Source of the DNA: Stieleria mannarensis | GTDB lineage: Bacteria; Planctomycetota; Planctomycetia; Pirellulales; Pirellulaceae | Assembly: GCF_014154935.1 (NCBI RefSeq) | Contig: NZ_JACEHH010000037.1 | Location: 26,307-90,306, forward strand | Direction: 5' to 3' | DNA: 64,000 nt | Shown here: positions 8,766 through 16,909 of the stretch, piece after piece | Layout of the letters: every line of letters begins with the position of its first letter | How positions within the stretch are numbered: position 1 is the first letter of the stretch | The notes under the pieces: model-generated | Told to the model about the DNA's origin: nothing | Databases searched by the model: none | What the model saw: the letters and a program-made list of their open reading frames with translations, nothing else | Translations under genes and position numbers: made by a program

Positions 8766-10415
8766 ATGACAGATCAGCTTGACTTGACCGGTCGCGTCCA
8801 TCCCGGAAAATCACTCGCAGCAGCGATCACCACTCTCCTGACGGCCGTCGTGGTTCTTCAAGGCCTTGGCTTGACACAACACACGTCCGCCCAGGAAACG
8901 AACGTCCCACAACCCGCCCCCCAACGTCCCAACGTCGTCTTGATCCTGATGGACGACATGGGGGCGATCGACCTGTCCGGTGAAGGCAGCACGTACTATC
9001 GATCGCCGCGGATCGACAGCATCGCAAAGCAAGGGATGCGATTTAGTAACGGCTACGCCACGTGCTGTGTGTGCAGTCCCTCGCGGGCAAGCATCCAGCT
9101 GGGGACGTTTCCCGCCCGCAACGGCATCACCGACTGGATCGGTGCCAAGACGGGACTCGATTGGAAACGTCCCGACCGCTTGCTGCCGGCCGAGTACGTG
9201 CATGCGTTGCCGCACGACCAGGTGACGATCGCCGAGGCGTTGCGCGACGGAGGGTACGCCACGTTTTTTGCCGGCAAGTGGCACCTGGGAGACAAGGGTT
9301 CTTGGCCGACCGACCATGGTTATCAGGTCAACAAAGGGGGACACGACAAGGGAAGCCCGCCGGGCGGCTACTTCGCTCCCTACACCAATCCGGTACTCGA
9401 GAGCGGTCCCGACGGTGAATCATTGCCGATCCGTTTGGCGCAGGAAACGGTCCGTTACATCAACGATCACAAGAGCGATCCGTTCTTTGCGATGTTGTCG
9501 TTCTACAGCGTTCACGGCCCCGTGCAGACGCGAAAAACCCTGTGGGAGAAATACCGCAAACTCGCCCCGCCGTTACCCGAGGGGCAACAACGCTTTCGCG
9601 TCGACCGGACGTTGCCGGTGCGACAGGTCCAAGACCACCCGGTCTATGCCGGCATGGTGGAAACGGTCGATGACGCCGTCGGGATGGTCCTCGATGCCCT
9701 CGACGCCAACGGATTGACCGACAACACGATCGTCGTCTTCACCAGTGACAACGGCGGCGTTTCCTCGGGGGATGCGTTCTGCACTTCCAACCTGCCCCTC
9801 CGCGGCGGCAAGGGACGGCAGTGGGAAGGCGGAATTCGCGAACCGTTTTACATCCGCTACCCGGCGTTGGTTCCCGCCGGATCGTCTGACGAAACGCCGG
9901 TCACCGGCGCGGACCTGTACCCCACGCTGTTGGATCTGTGCGGATTGCCGCTGCGACCGACGCAGCACCAAGACGGCGTCAGTTTAAAACCGTTGTTGAC
10001 CGGAGGAACCCTCCCCGACCGACCGCTGTATTGGCACTACCCCCACTACGGCAATCAAGGCGGAGAACCACATGCGATCATCCGTCAGGACGATTGGAAA
10101 CTGATTCATTATTACGAAGACGGACGCAACGAACTGTACCACTTGGCCACCGACCCTGGCGAACAAAGCGATGTGTCGCGTACCCAACCGGCACGCGCCG
10201 CGGCGATGTGGCAGCAACTGGACACTTGGTTGAATGACGTCGGGGCCAAACGCCCCCAACCGGATCCGCGCTATGATCCCGAAACCACCCAGCGCTATTA
10301 CCTGGAGAAACAGACGAAAATGAAACAGCGGTTGGAGGATTTCCATTCTCGGATTCTGGAGGCCGATTGGCAACCAAATCCGGATTGGTGGGGAAGTCTG
10401 CGTGCGAAGGACTGA
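8766..10415 (+). CDS. Secreted sulfatase (arylsulfatase family)
   Basis: The 549-residue protein starts at the ATG at 8766; the longer open frame upstream consists of repeat DNA. A signal peptide covers about residues 15-43. The alkaline-phosphatase-fold sulfatase signature follows: RPNVVLILMDDMG with the metal-binding Asp pair, then CSPSRAS with Cys103 as the residue converted to formylglycine, KWHLGDKG, and the second metal site FTSDNGG. The C-terminal LYHLATDPGEQSD is also typical. It should hydrolyse sulfate esters, probably of algal polysaccharides, in the periplasm or outside the cell; substrate cannot be read from the sequence. It is divergent from the kinase gene with 235 bp of repeats between, and a formylglycine-generating enzyme must be encoded elsewhere. 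Confidence 0.95.
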   Translation: MTDQLDLTGRVHPGKSLAAAITTLLTAVVVLQGLGLTQHTSAQETNVPQPAPQRPNVVLILMDDMGAIDLSGEGSTYYRSPRIDSIAKQGMRFSNGYATCCVCSPSRASIQLGTFPARNGITDWIGAKTGLDWKRPDRLLPAEYVHALPHDQVTIAEALRDGGYATFFAGKWHLGDKGSWPTDHGYQVNKGGHDKGSPPGGYFAPYTNPVLESGPDGESLPIRLAQETVRYINDHKSDPFFAMLSFYSVHGPVQTRKTLWEKYRKLAPPLPEGQQRFRVDRTLPVRQVQDHPVYAGMVETVDDAVGMVLDALDANGLTDNTIVVFTSDNGGVSSGDAFCTSNLPLRGGKGRQWEGGIREPFYIRYPALVPAGSSDETPVTGADLYPTLLDLCGLPLRPTQHQDGVSLKPLLTGGTLPDRPLYWHYPHYGNQGGEPHAIIRQDDWKLIHYYEDGRNELYHLATDPGEQSDVSRTQPARAAAMWQQLDTWLNDVGAKRPQPDPRYDPETTQRYYLEKQTKMKQRLEDFHSRILEADWQPNPDWWGSLRAKD

Positions 10416-10527
10416 TTTTTGACTATGCTAAATCAGTCTTGACGGCATTGACGCATTGCCGCTAGCTGTCGAAAGACGACATCGCGAAAACGGGTCCTTC
10501 GCACTGTTCTATTTCGGGAGATTGATT

Positions 10528-11136
10528 ATGACGTCACATTCCGGTCACGGGGCTGACAGTCCCGGCAATGGGGAACGCCACGGGGACCATCCCCGTGGCG
10601 ATGAACTCGGCGGTGAACTCCACGGATCGACCATCGAGCGATTCTTTCGCGGGATCAGCGAGTTCATCTTTCACACCAAACTCGGCGTGGCCGACGTCCA
10701 ACTGGTCGATTACGTCAGTGATCTGATGCTGCGGTTTGTCCGCGTCGATTCTCTGTACTGGTTGCGGCAAAGCGACGGCATGCGAACCAAGCACGTCGTG
10801 CAAATGATCTGTGAAGCCGAACGCCGAATCGGTTTGGCCAAACGTGAAGTCTATCGACACGTCGGTGACTTCACCCTGTTCTGGTCGGGGATGTACCCGG
10901 AAAGCTTGGCGGCGAAGAAAAACCGCGATAACACACCGGACCAATTGATCGATTACTGCCGCCAAGGCAAACGCGCCTACGCGATCGCCGCGGAGATCGA
11001 CGGCGGTGCCGATCGCCCATCGTCGGAATTGATCCACCGCATGAGCGAACACTTTGAAATGTGTGCCTATGGCCTGCGCGAAGTCCGACGCCACTGGGAA
11101 GAAGACGACAATTCCGGCGGTTTGCTGACCTGGTGA
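10528..11136 (+). CDS. Hypothetical protein, soluble
   Basis: I do not recognise this 202-residue protein. The ATG at 10528 has a good ribosome-binding site (GGGAG, 7 bases upstream); a longer frame to 10456 lacks one. The first 35 residues are rich in His, Gly and Asp and probably disordered. Residues about 40-190 look mostly alpha-helical with many charged residues and aromatic pairs (ERFFRGISEFIFHTKLGVAD, FTLFWSGMYPE), and there is no signal peptide or membrane segment. It follows the sulfatase by 112 bp on the same strand. Coding is supported by the ribosome-binding site, the clean frame and codon use like its neighbours. Confidence 0.75.
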   Translation: MTSHSGHGADSPGNGERHGDHPRGDELGGELHGSTIERFFRGISEFIFHTKLGVADVQLVDYVSDLMLRFVRVDSLYWLRQSDGMRTKHVVQMICEAERRIGLAKREVYRHVGDFTLFWSGMYPESLAAKKNRDNTPDQLIDYCRQGKRAYAIAAEIDGGADRPSSELIHRMSEHFEMCAYGLREVRRHWEEDDNSGGLLTW

Positions 11137-11240
11137 ATTGAAACCGGAGCATTGCTGCCGTTTTGGCAATCAATTCAGATTCTCTCCCTTGGGAGAGACG
11201 GCGTTTGCGCAGCAAGCGAACGCCAGAGAGGGCCCGTGCC

Positions 11241-11266
11241 GCAAAAGTTTTCGCGACTTCCGCTAC
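11241..11266 (-). repeat. Single degenerate GTAGCGGAA REP-like unit
   Basis: Read on the minus strand it begins GTAGCGGAAGTC and continues GCGAAAAC, the same head as the elements at 8574 and 8658 with a decayed loop. No inverted partner is visible nearby. Confidence 0.45.
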
Positions 11267-11422
11267 GATCAAATCCGTCACTTCTACGATCACGCCCCGA
11301 GCGAGGCGATGGAAATTTCCCCAGACGCCGCCTCGGGGTGAATGCGGCGTGTGTAACAGAAGCCACTCCTGCACCAACGTTCCAAGAGGGAGCCTTGGAA
11401 CGTCGCGAATCGCGGATCAAAT

Positions 11423-11482
11423 GTAGCGACCTTCGCTAGAAGGTGGTTCCACGGTGCACTACGCTCTGGCGAGCGTAGCTAC
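11423..11482. repeat. REPIN-like inverted pair, GTAGCTAC family, copy 1
   Basis: The left unit is GTAGCG, stem ACCTTC/GAAGGT and loop GCTA. The right unit on the opposite strand is GTAGCT, stem ACGCTC/GAGCGT and loop GCCA. A 12-nt spacer separates them. The element is between two convergent genes, a usual place for REP sequences. Confidence 0.65.
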
Positions 11483-11510
11483 ATCGAACTCTCGCTAGAG
11501 GAGCGTCTCC

Positions 11511-12794
11511 CTACTCGGGCAATCGGCCGGTTTGAATTTTCGGGAACGAACCGGTCAGCCCTTCCTTCATGAACGCGACCAGATCGGCTTTCTCTTGATC
11601 GGTCAGATTCAACACCTTCATCTTGTCGCTTAACCACGGGTTCTTGTGCCCGCCCTTGTCGTACCAGTCGACGACTTCGGCAAGCGTCTGTTGGCTGCCG
11701 TCGTGCATGTACGGTGCTGACAACGCGATGTTGCGCAGCGTCGGTGTCTTGAAGGCTCCCTTGTCCTTTTCCTGCTTCGTGACTTCATAGCGTCCCAGGT
11801 CGGGATCATCCGCTTCCATGCCGACACCCAAGTTATGGTACTGCTCGTCAGTGAAATTGGCTCCGGCGTGGCAGGTCGCACAGTTTGCTTTTCCGGCGAA
11901 CAATTTCATGCCACGTTTGGCCGATTCGCTCATCGGATTGGCGGCGATGGCGGCTTTCAGTGCATCGTACTTTTCTTTCAACTCCGGCTCTTCGTCCAAA
12001 TACTCCAAGTCGTCGGCGAACACTTTTTCAAACGTGTCCAGATCGTTTTGGAAATCGTAGGGTGCCGGCCCGGTCACCAGGGCGCGTTCGAAGGTCGCGA
12101 TCGCTTTGCCGACATTTTCGATCGTGACCCCGTCGCCGAATACCTTTTCAAATTGCAGTTTATAGATCGGGTTGGCCGCCAGATCGGCGACACAGGATTC
12201 GTGGCTGTTGCCCATCTCGATCGGGTTGGCGATCGGGCCGACCGCTTGATCTTCCAGCGTGGCCGCACGCCCATCCCAGAACTGCGCGTTGCTGACGATG
12301 CGGTTGTAAGCGACCGGTGAGTTGCGACCGCCTTCTTGTCCACGCACACCCACACCGAATTGGGTTTGAGCGCCGTAACCTTGCGCGGGGTCATGGCACG
12401 AAGCGCACGAGATTGTGCTGTCGCTGGAAAGCCGGGGATCGAAGTAGAGCTGTCGTCCCAATTCGATCTTCGCCCGCGTGATCGGATTGTCATCGGGAAT
12501 GAACAGGTTGCCTTTGGCGGCATCGAGCCCCTTGGGCAACGTGACCGTCAATTCGACGTGTTGCTCCGGCCGGCTCAGCCAGTTCTTGACCTCTTCCAAC
12601 GTCAGCTTGCCACTGCCGGGGATTCCGGTCAGCAGCGAGTGATCGTCGCCGAGAGTGACCGTGGCCGATGGAGTTGCCGAGCCGGATGCCTCCGTCGCAT
12701 CGGCAGCGGCGTTCGACAGCGTTCCGGTTGCGGCCAGACACAGCGGGGCCAACGAAAAAAGCGTTCTTAACAAGAATCGTTTCTGTTTGGGCAT
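11511..12794 (-). CDS. Di-haem cytochrome c peroxidase / MauG-family protein
   Basis: The 427-residue protein has a signal peptide (basic start, hydrophobic residues 9-22, then Ala-rich) and two c-type haem sites, CASCH at 130-134 and CATCH near 300. The text around them (GRQLYFDPRLS, SCASCHDP, KRGMKLFAGKANCATCHAG, FKTPTLRNIALSAPYMHDGS) is typical of bacterial di-haem cytochrome c peroxidases and MauG-like proteins. These act in the periplasm, reducing hydrogen peroxide or oxidising protein side chains. About 40 low-complexity Ala/Ser/Thr residues follow the signal peptide and may be a linker. The C-terminal segment QTGRLPE is short. mutY ends 94 bp upstream on the same strand. Peroxidase versus MauG-like activity is not separable here. 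Confidence 0.92.
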   Translation of the reverse strand: MPKQKRFLLRTLFSLAPLCLAATGTLSNAAADATEASGSATPSATVTLGDDHSLLTGIPGSGKLTLEEVKNWLSRPEQHVELTVTLPKGLDAAKGNLFIPDDNPITRAKIELGRQLYFDPRLSSDSTISCASCHDPAQGYGAQTQFGVGVRGQEGGRNSPVAYNRIVSNAQFWDGRAATLEDQAVGPIANPIEMGNSHESCVADLAANPIYKLQFEKVFGDGVTIENVGKAIATFERALVTGPAPYDFQNDLDTFEKVFADDLEYLDEEPELKEKYDALKAAIAANPMSESAKRGMKLFAGKANCATCHAGANFTDEQYHNLGVGMEADDPDLGRYEVTKQEKDKGAFKTPTLRNIALSAPYMHDGSQQTLAEVVDWYDKGGHKNPWLSDKMKVLNLTDQEKADLVAFMKEGLTGSFPKIQTGRLPE

Positions 12795-12855
12795 GGTGAG
12801 GGTGGGCTCTCGAGGGGGGGATGGGCAGGAGGTAACTTGATGTTCGTTCGTGTTC

Positions 12856-12884
12856 GATTTTGTGGAAGCCTACGCCACAGAATC
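12856..12884. repeat. Short hairpin GATTTTGTGG / CCACAGAATC
   Basis: Ten-base arms at 12856-12865 and 12875-12884 pair with one G-T wobble around a 9-nt loop that contains CTACG (CGTAG on the other strand). It lies just after the mutY stop codon in the direction of transcription, so it could shape the 3' end of that mRNA. It could also be a REP remnant. Confidence 0.45.
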
Positions 12885-12888
12885 AACT

Positions 12889-14037
12889 TTAACGAAGCGG
12901 CAAAATGGGTTGTGGGTCATCGACCAGGAATTTGGCAATTTTTCGCCCCGTAACACTCAACGGCAGTGTGCGGATCTGGTCAAGTGAGACCCATTGCCAC
13001 GGCTCCGGCGGCTTCCGCTTGGCCACACCGGCGGCGGACGCAAACGACGCCTGGTGGACGTGCAGCGAAATGCGAAACTTGGTCACCGCGTGACGAAGCG
13101 TCTGCAGACGAACTCCGGGGGCAATTTTCGCGCCCAATTGATCGGACAGCCAATCGGCGGCCGCGTCGACGGATTCGGTCGTCGCGTGGGTACAGCGGGG
13201 AAAATCCCATAAACCCGCCCAGCGCCCGCCGTCGGGCAAGGGCCGAGCCAAGTACTGTGTCGTGCCGCGCGACCGGCGAGACAGGATCAACGCGAATTCC
13301 GTTCGGTCTTCGTATTTGATCCGCTTGATTTTTCCCGGAATCTCGGACTGCAATTGCAGCTCGGCGGCCCGGCAATGATTCTGCACCGGACATTGATCAC
13401 ACTTGGGTTGCTTGGGCAGACAGACCAGTGCGCCGAGTTCCATCGCCGCCTGGTTGAATTGACCACTGCCGCGGCGCGGCAACATCCGCGTCGCGAATTC
13501 CCACAGCAGTTTGTTACCGGCGTTTTCGGTGGGCGAGGCACGCAGCGCGATCCAGCGGCTGTAAACGCGTTGCGTGTTGCCCTCCAACACCGGCAGTTTG
13601 GCGTCGGAGGAAATCGACAACACCGCTCCGGCGGTATAACGTCCCACGCCCGGCAGCGCCAGGACTTGGTCATAGTCCAAGGGGAATCGGCCGTCATGAT
13701 CGGCCATGATCTTTTTTGCCGCCGCGTGCATCGAACGCACACGGCGGTAATAACCTAGACCTTCCCAGTGCCGCATCAACTCGGATTCTTCCGCGGCGGC
13801 CAACTCGGCGATCGTGGGAAAGGATTCCATCCAACGTTGATAGTACGGCAGCACCGTCGCCACCTGGGTCTGTTGCAGCATGATCTCGCTGACCCAGACG
13901 TGATAAGGCGTCGGATCGCTGCGCCACGGCAGCTCGCGCGCGTGCGTGGAGAACCAATCCAGCAGTTTACGTCGCAGCTCGCTTCGCCAGCGCGTCCGTT
14001 GCCAATCGTCGTGATGTGGCGGGGTTTCAGTCGGCAA
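12889..14037 (-). CDS. mutY: A/G-specific adenine glycosylase MutY
   Basis: The 382-residue product has the HhH-GPD glycosylase core with SEIMLQQTQVATV (Glu51 is the catalytic acid), WEGLGYYRR and the helix-hairpin-helix LPGVGRYTAGAV. An iron-sulfur loop follows with Cys at 206, 213, 216 and 222 (spacing 6-2-5). A C-terminal NUDIX-like MutY domain recognises 8-oxoguanine. It removes adenine opposite 8-oxoG. The motif normally read as LDGN, whose Asp is the second catalytic residue, is LEGN here (Glu152), confirmed on the DNA as GAG. The start is a TTG at 14037; no ATG is available before the catalytic core and no strong ribosome-binding site is visible. It may be cotranscribed with the peroxidase gene downstream. 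Confidence 0.93.
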   Translation of the reverse strand: MPTETPPHHDDWQRTRWRSELRRKLLDWFSTHARELPWRSDPTPYHVWVSEIMLQQTQVATVLPYYQRWMESFPTIAELAAAEESELMRHWEGLGYYRRVRSMHAAAKKIMADHDGRFPLDYDQVLALPGVGRYTAGAVLSISSDAKLPVLEGNTQRVYSRWIALRASPTENAGNKLLWEFATRMLPRRGSGQFNQAAMELGALVCLPKQPKCDQCPVQNHCRAAELQLQSEIPGKIKRIKYEDRTEFALILSRRSRGTTQYLARPLPDGGRWAGLWDFPRCTHATTESVDAAADWLSDQLGAKIAPGVRLQTLRHAVTKFRISLHVHQASFASAAGVAKRKPPEPWQWVSLDQIRTLPLSVTGRKIAKFLVDDPQPILPLR

Positions 14038-14056
14038 GGTTCGCGATCGAATGACG

Positions 14057-15388
14057 TCAGGGAGTGCGTTGTTTCTTCAGCGTCGCGGTCGTGTCGAAAA
14101 CAGCTTCGCCACGACGGTAGCGGATGGCGATTTCGTCGCCGGGGATGTGCGTGTTGATCTGCCGTTGCAGATCATCGAATCGAGTGATTTTGACGTCGTC
14201 GATTCGGATGACCACGTCGCCGGCCTGCAACCCGGCGTCTGCCGCACCGCTGCCCGGTGTGACTTGGCTGACTTCGCAAGTGTCTTGCAATGTTGTTTGG
14301 CACATCACACCCAAGAACCCGCCGCGGCGAAGTGTGATTTCCAATCCCGGCATTTCGACCCGCAAGCGTTCGACCCGCTGTTCGGAAACCCCCGTCCCCA
14401 TCAGATGAAGTGCGTCGCGCAATCGCACCTGGCGGAGTTCGGTCAACAGGTCTTCGTTCAAGCGGACGTAGCGCAGTTCGATCGTCTCCAACCGGGCCCG
14501 TTTTTGCATCGCCCGGACGGCCTCCGACGTGAGCTGGCAATCAACGATCACCAAGGTCGCCAAGTCGGGCATTTTCATCACCGCGGCCAAAATATCCTCC
14601 GTCGCCTCGGTCGATTCGATGACCACAAAATCGATCTCGCGGATCCAACGCAGCCACGCCAGGACGTCGCGATCACCGTTGAATTGGGAGTCGATTCGAA
14701 CGATTTCGCGGGGGCTGCTGCGCGAGGCCAGCGCGACGGTTTCGGTGCCGACAAAGATGCCGGCGTCGGCCAGCTGAACTCTGGCTTCGCGGCCGCGCGT
14801 CTCGGCGAACGATTGCAGCGTCGATTGGGCCAAGGTGGCTTTGGTGCCGAAACTGGTCTCGGCGATCGATTCCAACGTCGCAAGCGCCCCGTCCTTTTGC
14901 CACGGCGGTTCGTCTTCGGCGACCTTGGCCAAGATCGAAATGACGTTTTCAACCGTTTCCAAATCGCCGGCATCCAGCATGTCGCGAAGGACGGGAATCG
15001 ATTCCAAACCGCCATCGATCAGGTGCCGCCGCGCCGATTGGCGACGCAAATAGCGTTCATGGGACAGCTGGCTGGCCCAGTACTGGAGCGTTCGCTCGCC
15101 AGAGCGAGTTCGCGGGGGTGGGGCCGTCGGGAGTGGGGGCGAAGGCGACTCGGTCGATGGATGGTCGACCGAGTCGGTCGCAGACTGCGGCGGAGAAGCC
15201 TGCTCGGTGGGAAGCTGCTCGGTGGGAAGCTGCTCGGTGGGAAGCTGTGCGGCCACTGGGTTGGCCGCGCCGATCAATGACGCCGCGGCCACCAAAGCGA
15301 CGACGCACACCACTGCGGCGACGCGGAGCCGACGTCGATGGTTACGCCGAGAGCCCATGCGCCGAAAGTCCGTGCGCCGAAAGTCCAT
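14057..15388 (-). CDS. Exported protein with LRR-like region and C-terminal PDZ domain
   Basis: From the ATG at 15388 the product has 443 residues; a second ATG at 15358 is possible. A basic head precedes a hydrophobic segment (AAVVCVVALVAAASLIGA), then three copies of LPTEQ and a Pro/Ser-rich linker, suggesting secretion or a membrane anchor. The middle has HEAT-like helices (LRDMLDAGDLETVENVISIL) and leucine-rich segments. The last 95 residues form a PDZ domain (GFLGVMCQ, then VTPGSGAADAGLQAGDVVIRIDD), as found at the end of DegP-like proteases and scaffold proteins. No protease domain is present, so it is probably an adaptor in the periplasm. It starts 29 bp after the stop of the upstream gene at 15418, so the two are likely cotranscribed. 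Confidence 0.82.
   Translation of the reverse strand: MDFRRTDFRRMGSRRNHRRRLRVAAVVCVVALVAAASLIGAANPVAAQLPTEQLPTEQLPTEQASPPQSATDSVDHPSTESPSPPLPTAPPPRTRSGERTLQYWASQLSHERYLRRQSARRHLIDGGLESIPVLRDMLDAGDLETVENVISILAKVAEDEPPWQKDGALATLESIAETSFGTKATLAQSTLQSFAETRGREARVQLADAGIFVGTETVALASRSSPREIVRIDSQFNGDRDVLAWLRWIREIDFVVIESTEATEDILAAVMKMPDLATLVIVDCQLTSEAVRAMQKRARLETIELRYVRLNEDLLTELRQVRLRDALHLMGTGVSEQRVERLRVEMPGLEITLRRGGFLGVMCQTTLQDTCEVSQVTPGSGAADAGLQAGDVVIRIDDVKITRFDDLQRQINTHIPGDEIAIRYRRGEAVFDTTATLKKQRTP
15200..15244 (-). repeat. In-gene minisatellite, 15 bp x 3
   Basis: Three perfect copies of CTGCTCGGTGGGAAG encode repeated LPTEQ in the linker after the signal segment of the PDZ protein. The period is a multiple of three, so copy-number change would keep the frame. 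Confidence 0.9.
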
Positions 15389-15417
15389 GCGAGCGTCAAT
15401 GACCAGATCCCCCACCG

Positions 15418-15831
15418 TTAGCCGATGCACCAGCGTTCGTTGAACCACTCGACGCGGTCCGCACGACGCGGGTTGTACTTCGTCTCGGGGTTGAACTTGT
15501 GCGTCTTCAAGAACGACATGAACGCCTTGCCGGGCACCTCGGCGTGCTGGGCGATGATGTCGACATGCTCGCTTTCGGGTTTCCAGTCGTACAGGATCTT
15601 GTTGTCGGATTCGAATTTTTCGTCCAGGTACTCGATGTTGGCCGAGCTGCAAACGACGAAGTCGCAATCACGCTTGCACAGGAAATTCAACAGCTTGGAT
15701 GCCAAGGCACGGGTCTCGGCCAGCTGGCCGTCACAGGTCGCCGAAGCGATGTTCCAGATGGAGACAAAACTGTGTTCGTCCTGGTCGTCCGGTGAAATTT
15801 TGAAATCGATTTCGTCGTCGGCGGCTGCCAT
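15418..15831 (-). CDS. Hypothetical protein, soluble
   Basis: This 137-residue protein is not a family I can name. The ATG at 15831 is preferred because AGAAGG lies 10 bases upstream; a TTG three codons earlier sits too close to that site. The N-terminus is acidic (AAADDEIDFKISPDDQDEHS), followed by a mixed alpha/beta pattern with four Cys (SATCDGQ, NFLCKRDCDFVVCSS). There is no signal peptide or membrane segment. The Trp-rich end (VEWFNERWCIG) is distinctive. The PDZ gene follows after 29 bp on the same strand. Confidence 0.75.
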   Translation of the reverse strand: MAAADDEIDFKISPDDQDEHSFVSIWNIASATCDGQLAETRALASKLLNFLCKRDCDFVVCSSANIEYLDEKFESDNKILYDWKPESEHVDIIAQHAEVPGKAFMSFLKTHKFNPETKYNPRRADRVEWFNERWCIG

Positions 15832-15964
15832 GCTGATCAAGCCTTCTCAGATGGGGGGTAAATGATTGTTTCAGTCCCCCGATTCTAGACGATTCTTGTC
15901 GATTCGCACAGAGTCGACTCGGGCGTGACCGGACGTGTCATGACGCTCTCGATGATTCAGCCAA

Positions 15965-15986
15965 CGAATGAGACATCGCTCATTCG
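15965..15986. promoter_or_regulatory. Perfect 8-bp inverted repeat upstream of the gene at 16023
   Basis: CGAATGAG (15965-15972) and CTCATTCG (15979-15986) are separated by six bases, 36 bp before the start codon at 16023. The symmetry and spacing suit a dimeric repressor or activator site. No regulator can be named. Confidence 0.4.
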
Positions 15987-16022
15987 GCACGTGTTTGGAC
16001 TGATTCGCCGGAGCCTATTGCC

Positions 16023-16361
16023 ATGACCCAAATGATGCTTTTCGACACCTGCTCGCTGGCCCCCAATGTCGCTGTGGCCCCCAATGTCGCTGTGGCCCCC
16101 AATATCGCTGTGGCCCCCAATATCGCTGTGGCCCCCAATCCGGCTCCCCTGGCTGCCAGTCCAGCGGCTGCCAGTCCAGCGGCTGCCAGCCCGGTTGCCG
16201 CCAACCCTGCAGTCACTCGTCCCCGCACCGCCGGAACCGCGGTCGCCGACTCCGCCGACGACGGCCTGCACCGCATGGGCGATTTGGCACGCCTGGTCCT
16301 GCTCCGCTACCAACTGGTCGCCCAACGACGCCAACAAATGGCCGCCCGGCGGGGAAAGTGA
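16023..16361 (+). CDS. Small repeat-containing hypothetical protein
   Basis: The ATG at 16023 has a GGAG ribosome-binding site 9 bases upstream. The 112-residue product starts MTQMMLFDTCS, then has four exact six-residue repeats (PNVAVA/PNIAVA, residues 14-37), then a 15-bp repeat coding for AASPA, and ends with a charged helix (RMGDLARLVLLRYQLVAQRR). The N- and C-terminal segments look like conserved protein; the middle is an expanded low-complexity linker. No signal peptide is seen. The gene lies about 0.9 kb before the imuA/imuB mutagenesis genes on the same strand, which might hint at a DNA-damage link, but this is only proximity. Confidence 0.6.
   Translation: MTQMMLFDTCSLAPNVAVAPNVAVAPNIAVAPNIAVAPNPAPLAASPAAASPAAASPVAANPAVTRPRTAGTAVADSADDGLHRMGDLARLVLLRYQLVAQRRQQMAARRGK
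16062..16133 (+). repeat. In-gene minisatellite, 18 bp x 4
   Basis: Four copies of CCCAATGTCGCTGTGGCC, the last two with GTC changed to ATC, encode PN(V/I)AVA. A second minisatellite (GCTGCCAGTCCAGCG, 15 bp, three copies, 16152-16196) follows in the same gene. Both periods are multiples of three. Confidence 0.9.
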
Positions 16362-16451
16362 AGGGGGAACGGTCAGGTAAGAGTCAGGAGTGGGACGGCA
16401 GGAATAATGAGGGTGAGCAAGGGAGCGATGCGAAGTCCTCTCACGGACCTC

Positions 16452-16718
16452 TCAACCGCCGCCAACCGACCCGCCGTCCTGGCCGTCTTTTTTGTCCGGC
16501 TTGCCCAACCGCTCCTTTTTTCGATGCAGCATCCAAGCCGTCCACAGGGCGCCGACCATAAATCCGATCAGCCCCGAAATCGCCAACAACATCGCCAACG
16601 GGACTTCGACGTGAAACACCAACGGCATCCGCAGCAACACGCGCTGGGTGTTGGAAAGCGAAAAGATCATCAGCACCAACACGCCGGAAATGATCAAAAA
16701 CCATCGAATTCGCGCCAT
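16452..16718 (-). CDS. LapA-like (DUF1049) small membrane protein
   Basis: The product has 88 residues from the ATG at 16718, which follows GGGGA by 5 bases. Two membrane segments (WFLIISGVLVLMIF and AMLLAISGLIGFMVGALWTA) are joined by a short loop with SNTQRVLLRMPLVFHVEVPL. This matches the lipopolysaccharide-assembly protein A domain (LapA, DUF1049). A charged, Gly-rich tail (KERLGKPDKKDGQDGG) is cytoplasmic. The frame stays open to 16838, but that part overlaps a palindrome and is unlike the family. LapA proteins are linked to regulation of LPS synthesis; no such genes are nearby. Confidence 0.78.
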   Translation of the reverse strand: MARIRWFLIISGVLVLMIFSLSNTQRVLLRMPLVFHVEVPLAMLLAISGLIGFMVGALWTAWMLHRKKERLGKPDKKDGQDGGSVGGG

Positions 16719-16830
16719 GTTCCCCATGTCCCGTGATGTACCAAACGTCCAGTGAATCGCCAACGCATTGAGCGTGCCGAACCACCCGCCGGGGTGCGAA
16801 ACGGCCGCCGTTAAAAATCGAGCCCGAAAT

Positions 16831-16851
16831 GCTAGCATTAGTTATGCTGGC
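16831..16851. promoter_or_regulatory. Palindrome upstream of imuA, candidate SOS operator
   Basis: GCTAGCAT (16831-16838) and ATGCTGGC (16844-16851) form an inverted repeat with one mismatch and a 5-bp spacer, 58 bp before the imuA start. imuAB operons are usually LexA-controlled, so this is the best operator candidate. The planctomycete LexA motif is not known to me well enough to confirm it. Confidence 0.4.
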
Positions 16852-16909
16852 GTTGGATGCGGGCCGCAACTTTCTTTCCCTGTATCCATTTCGTTCGGGA
16901 TGAATCGAC

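Larger units (their letters stand above)
11137..11510. other. Repeat-rich gap between convergent genes
   Basis: I see no gene in this 374-bp stretch. It holds a palindrome CTCTCCCTTGGGAGAG (11182-11197), a single GTAGCGGAA-family unit on the minus strand (11241-11266), a hairpin with arms CCCCGAG/CTCGGGG (11295-11338) and a full REPIN-like pair (11423-11482). One or more of these may end transcription from both sides. Confidence 0.6.

Noticed and set aside
8530..8767. N-terminal extension of the receptor kinase
   Set aside because: The extra 79 codons are translated REPIN units (repeated AELAK-FVL-G and PKALAASAT); the ATG at 8530 precedes the real protein.
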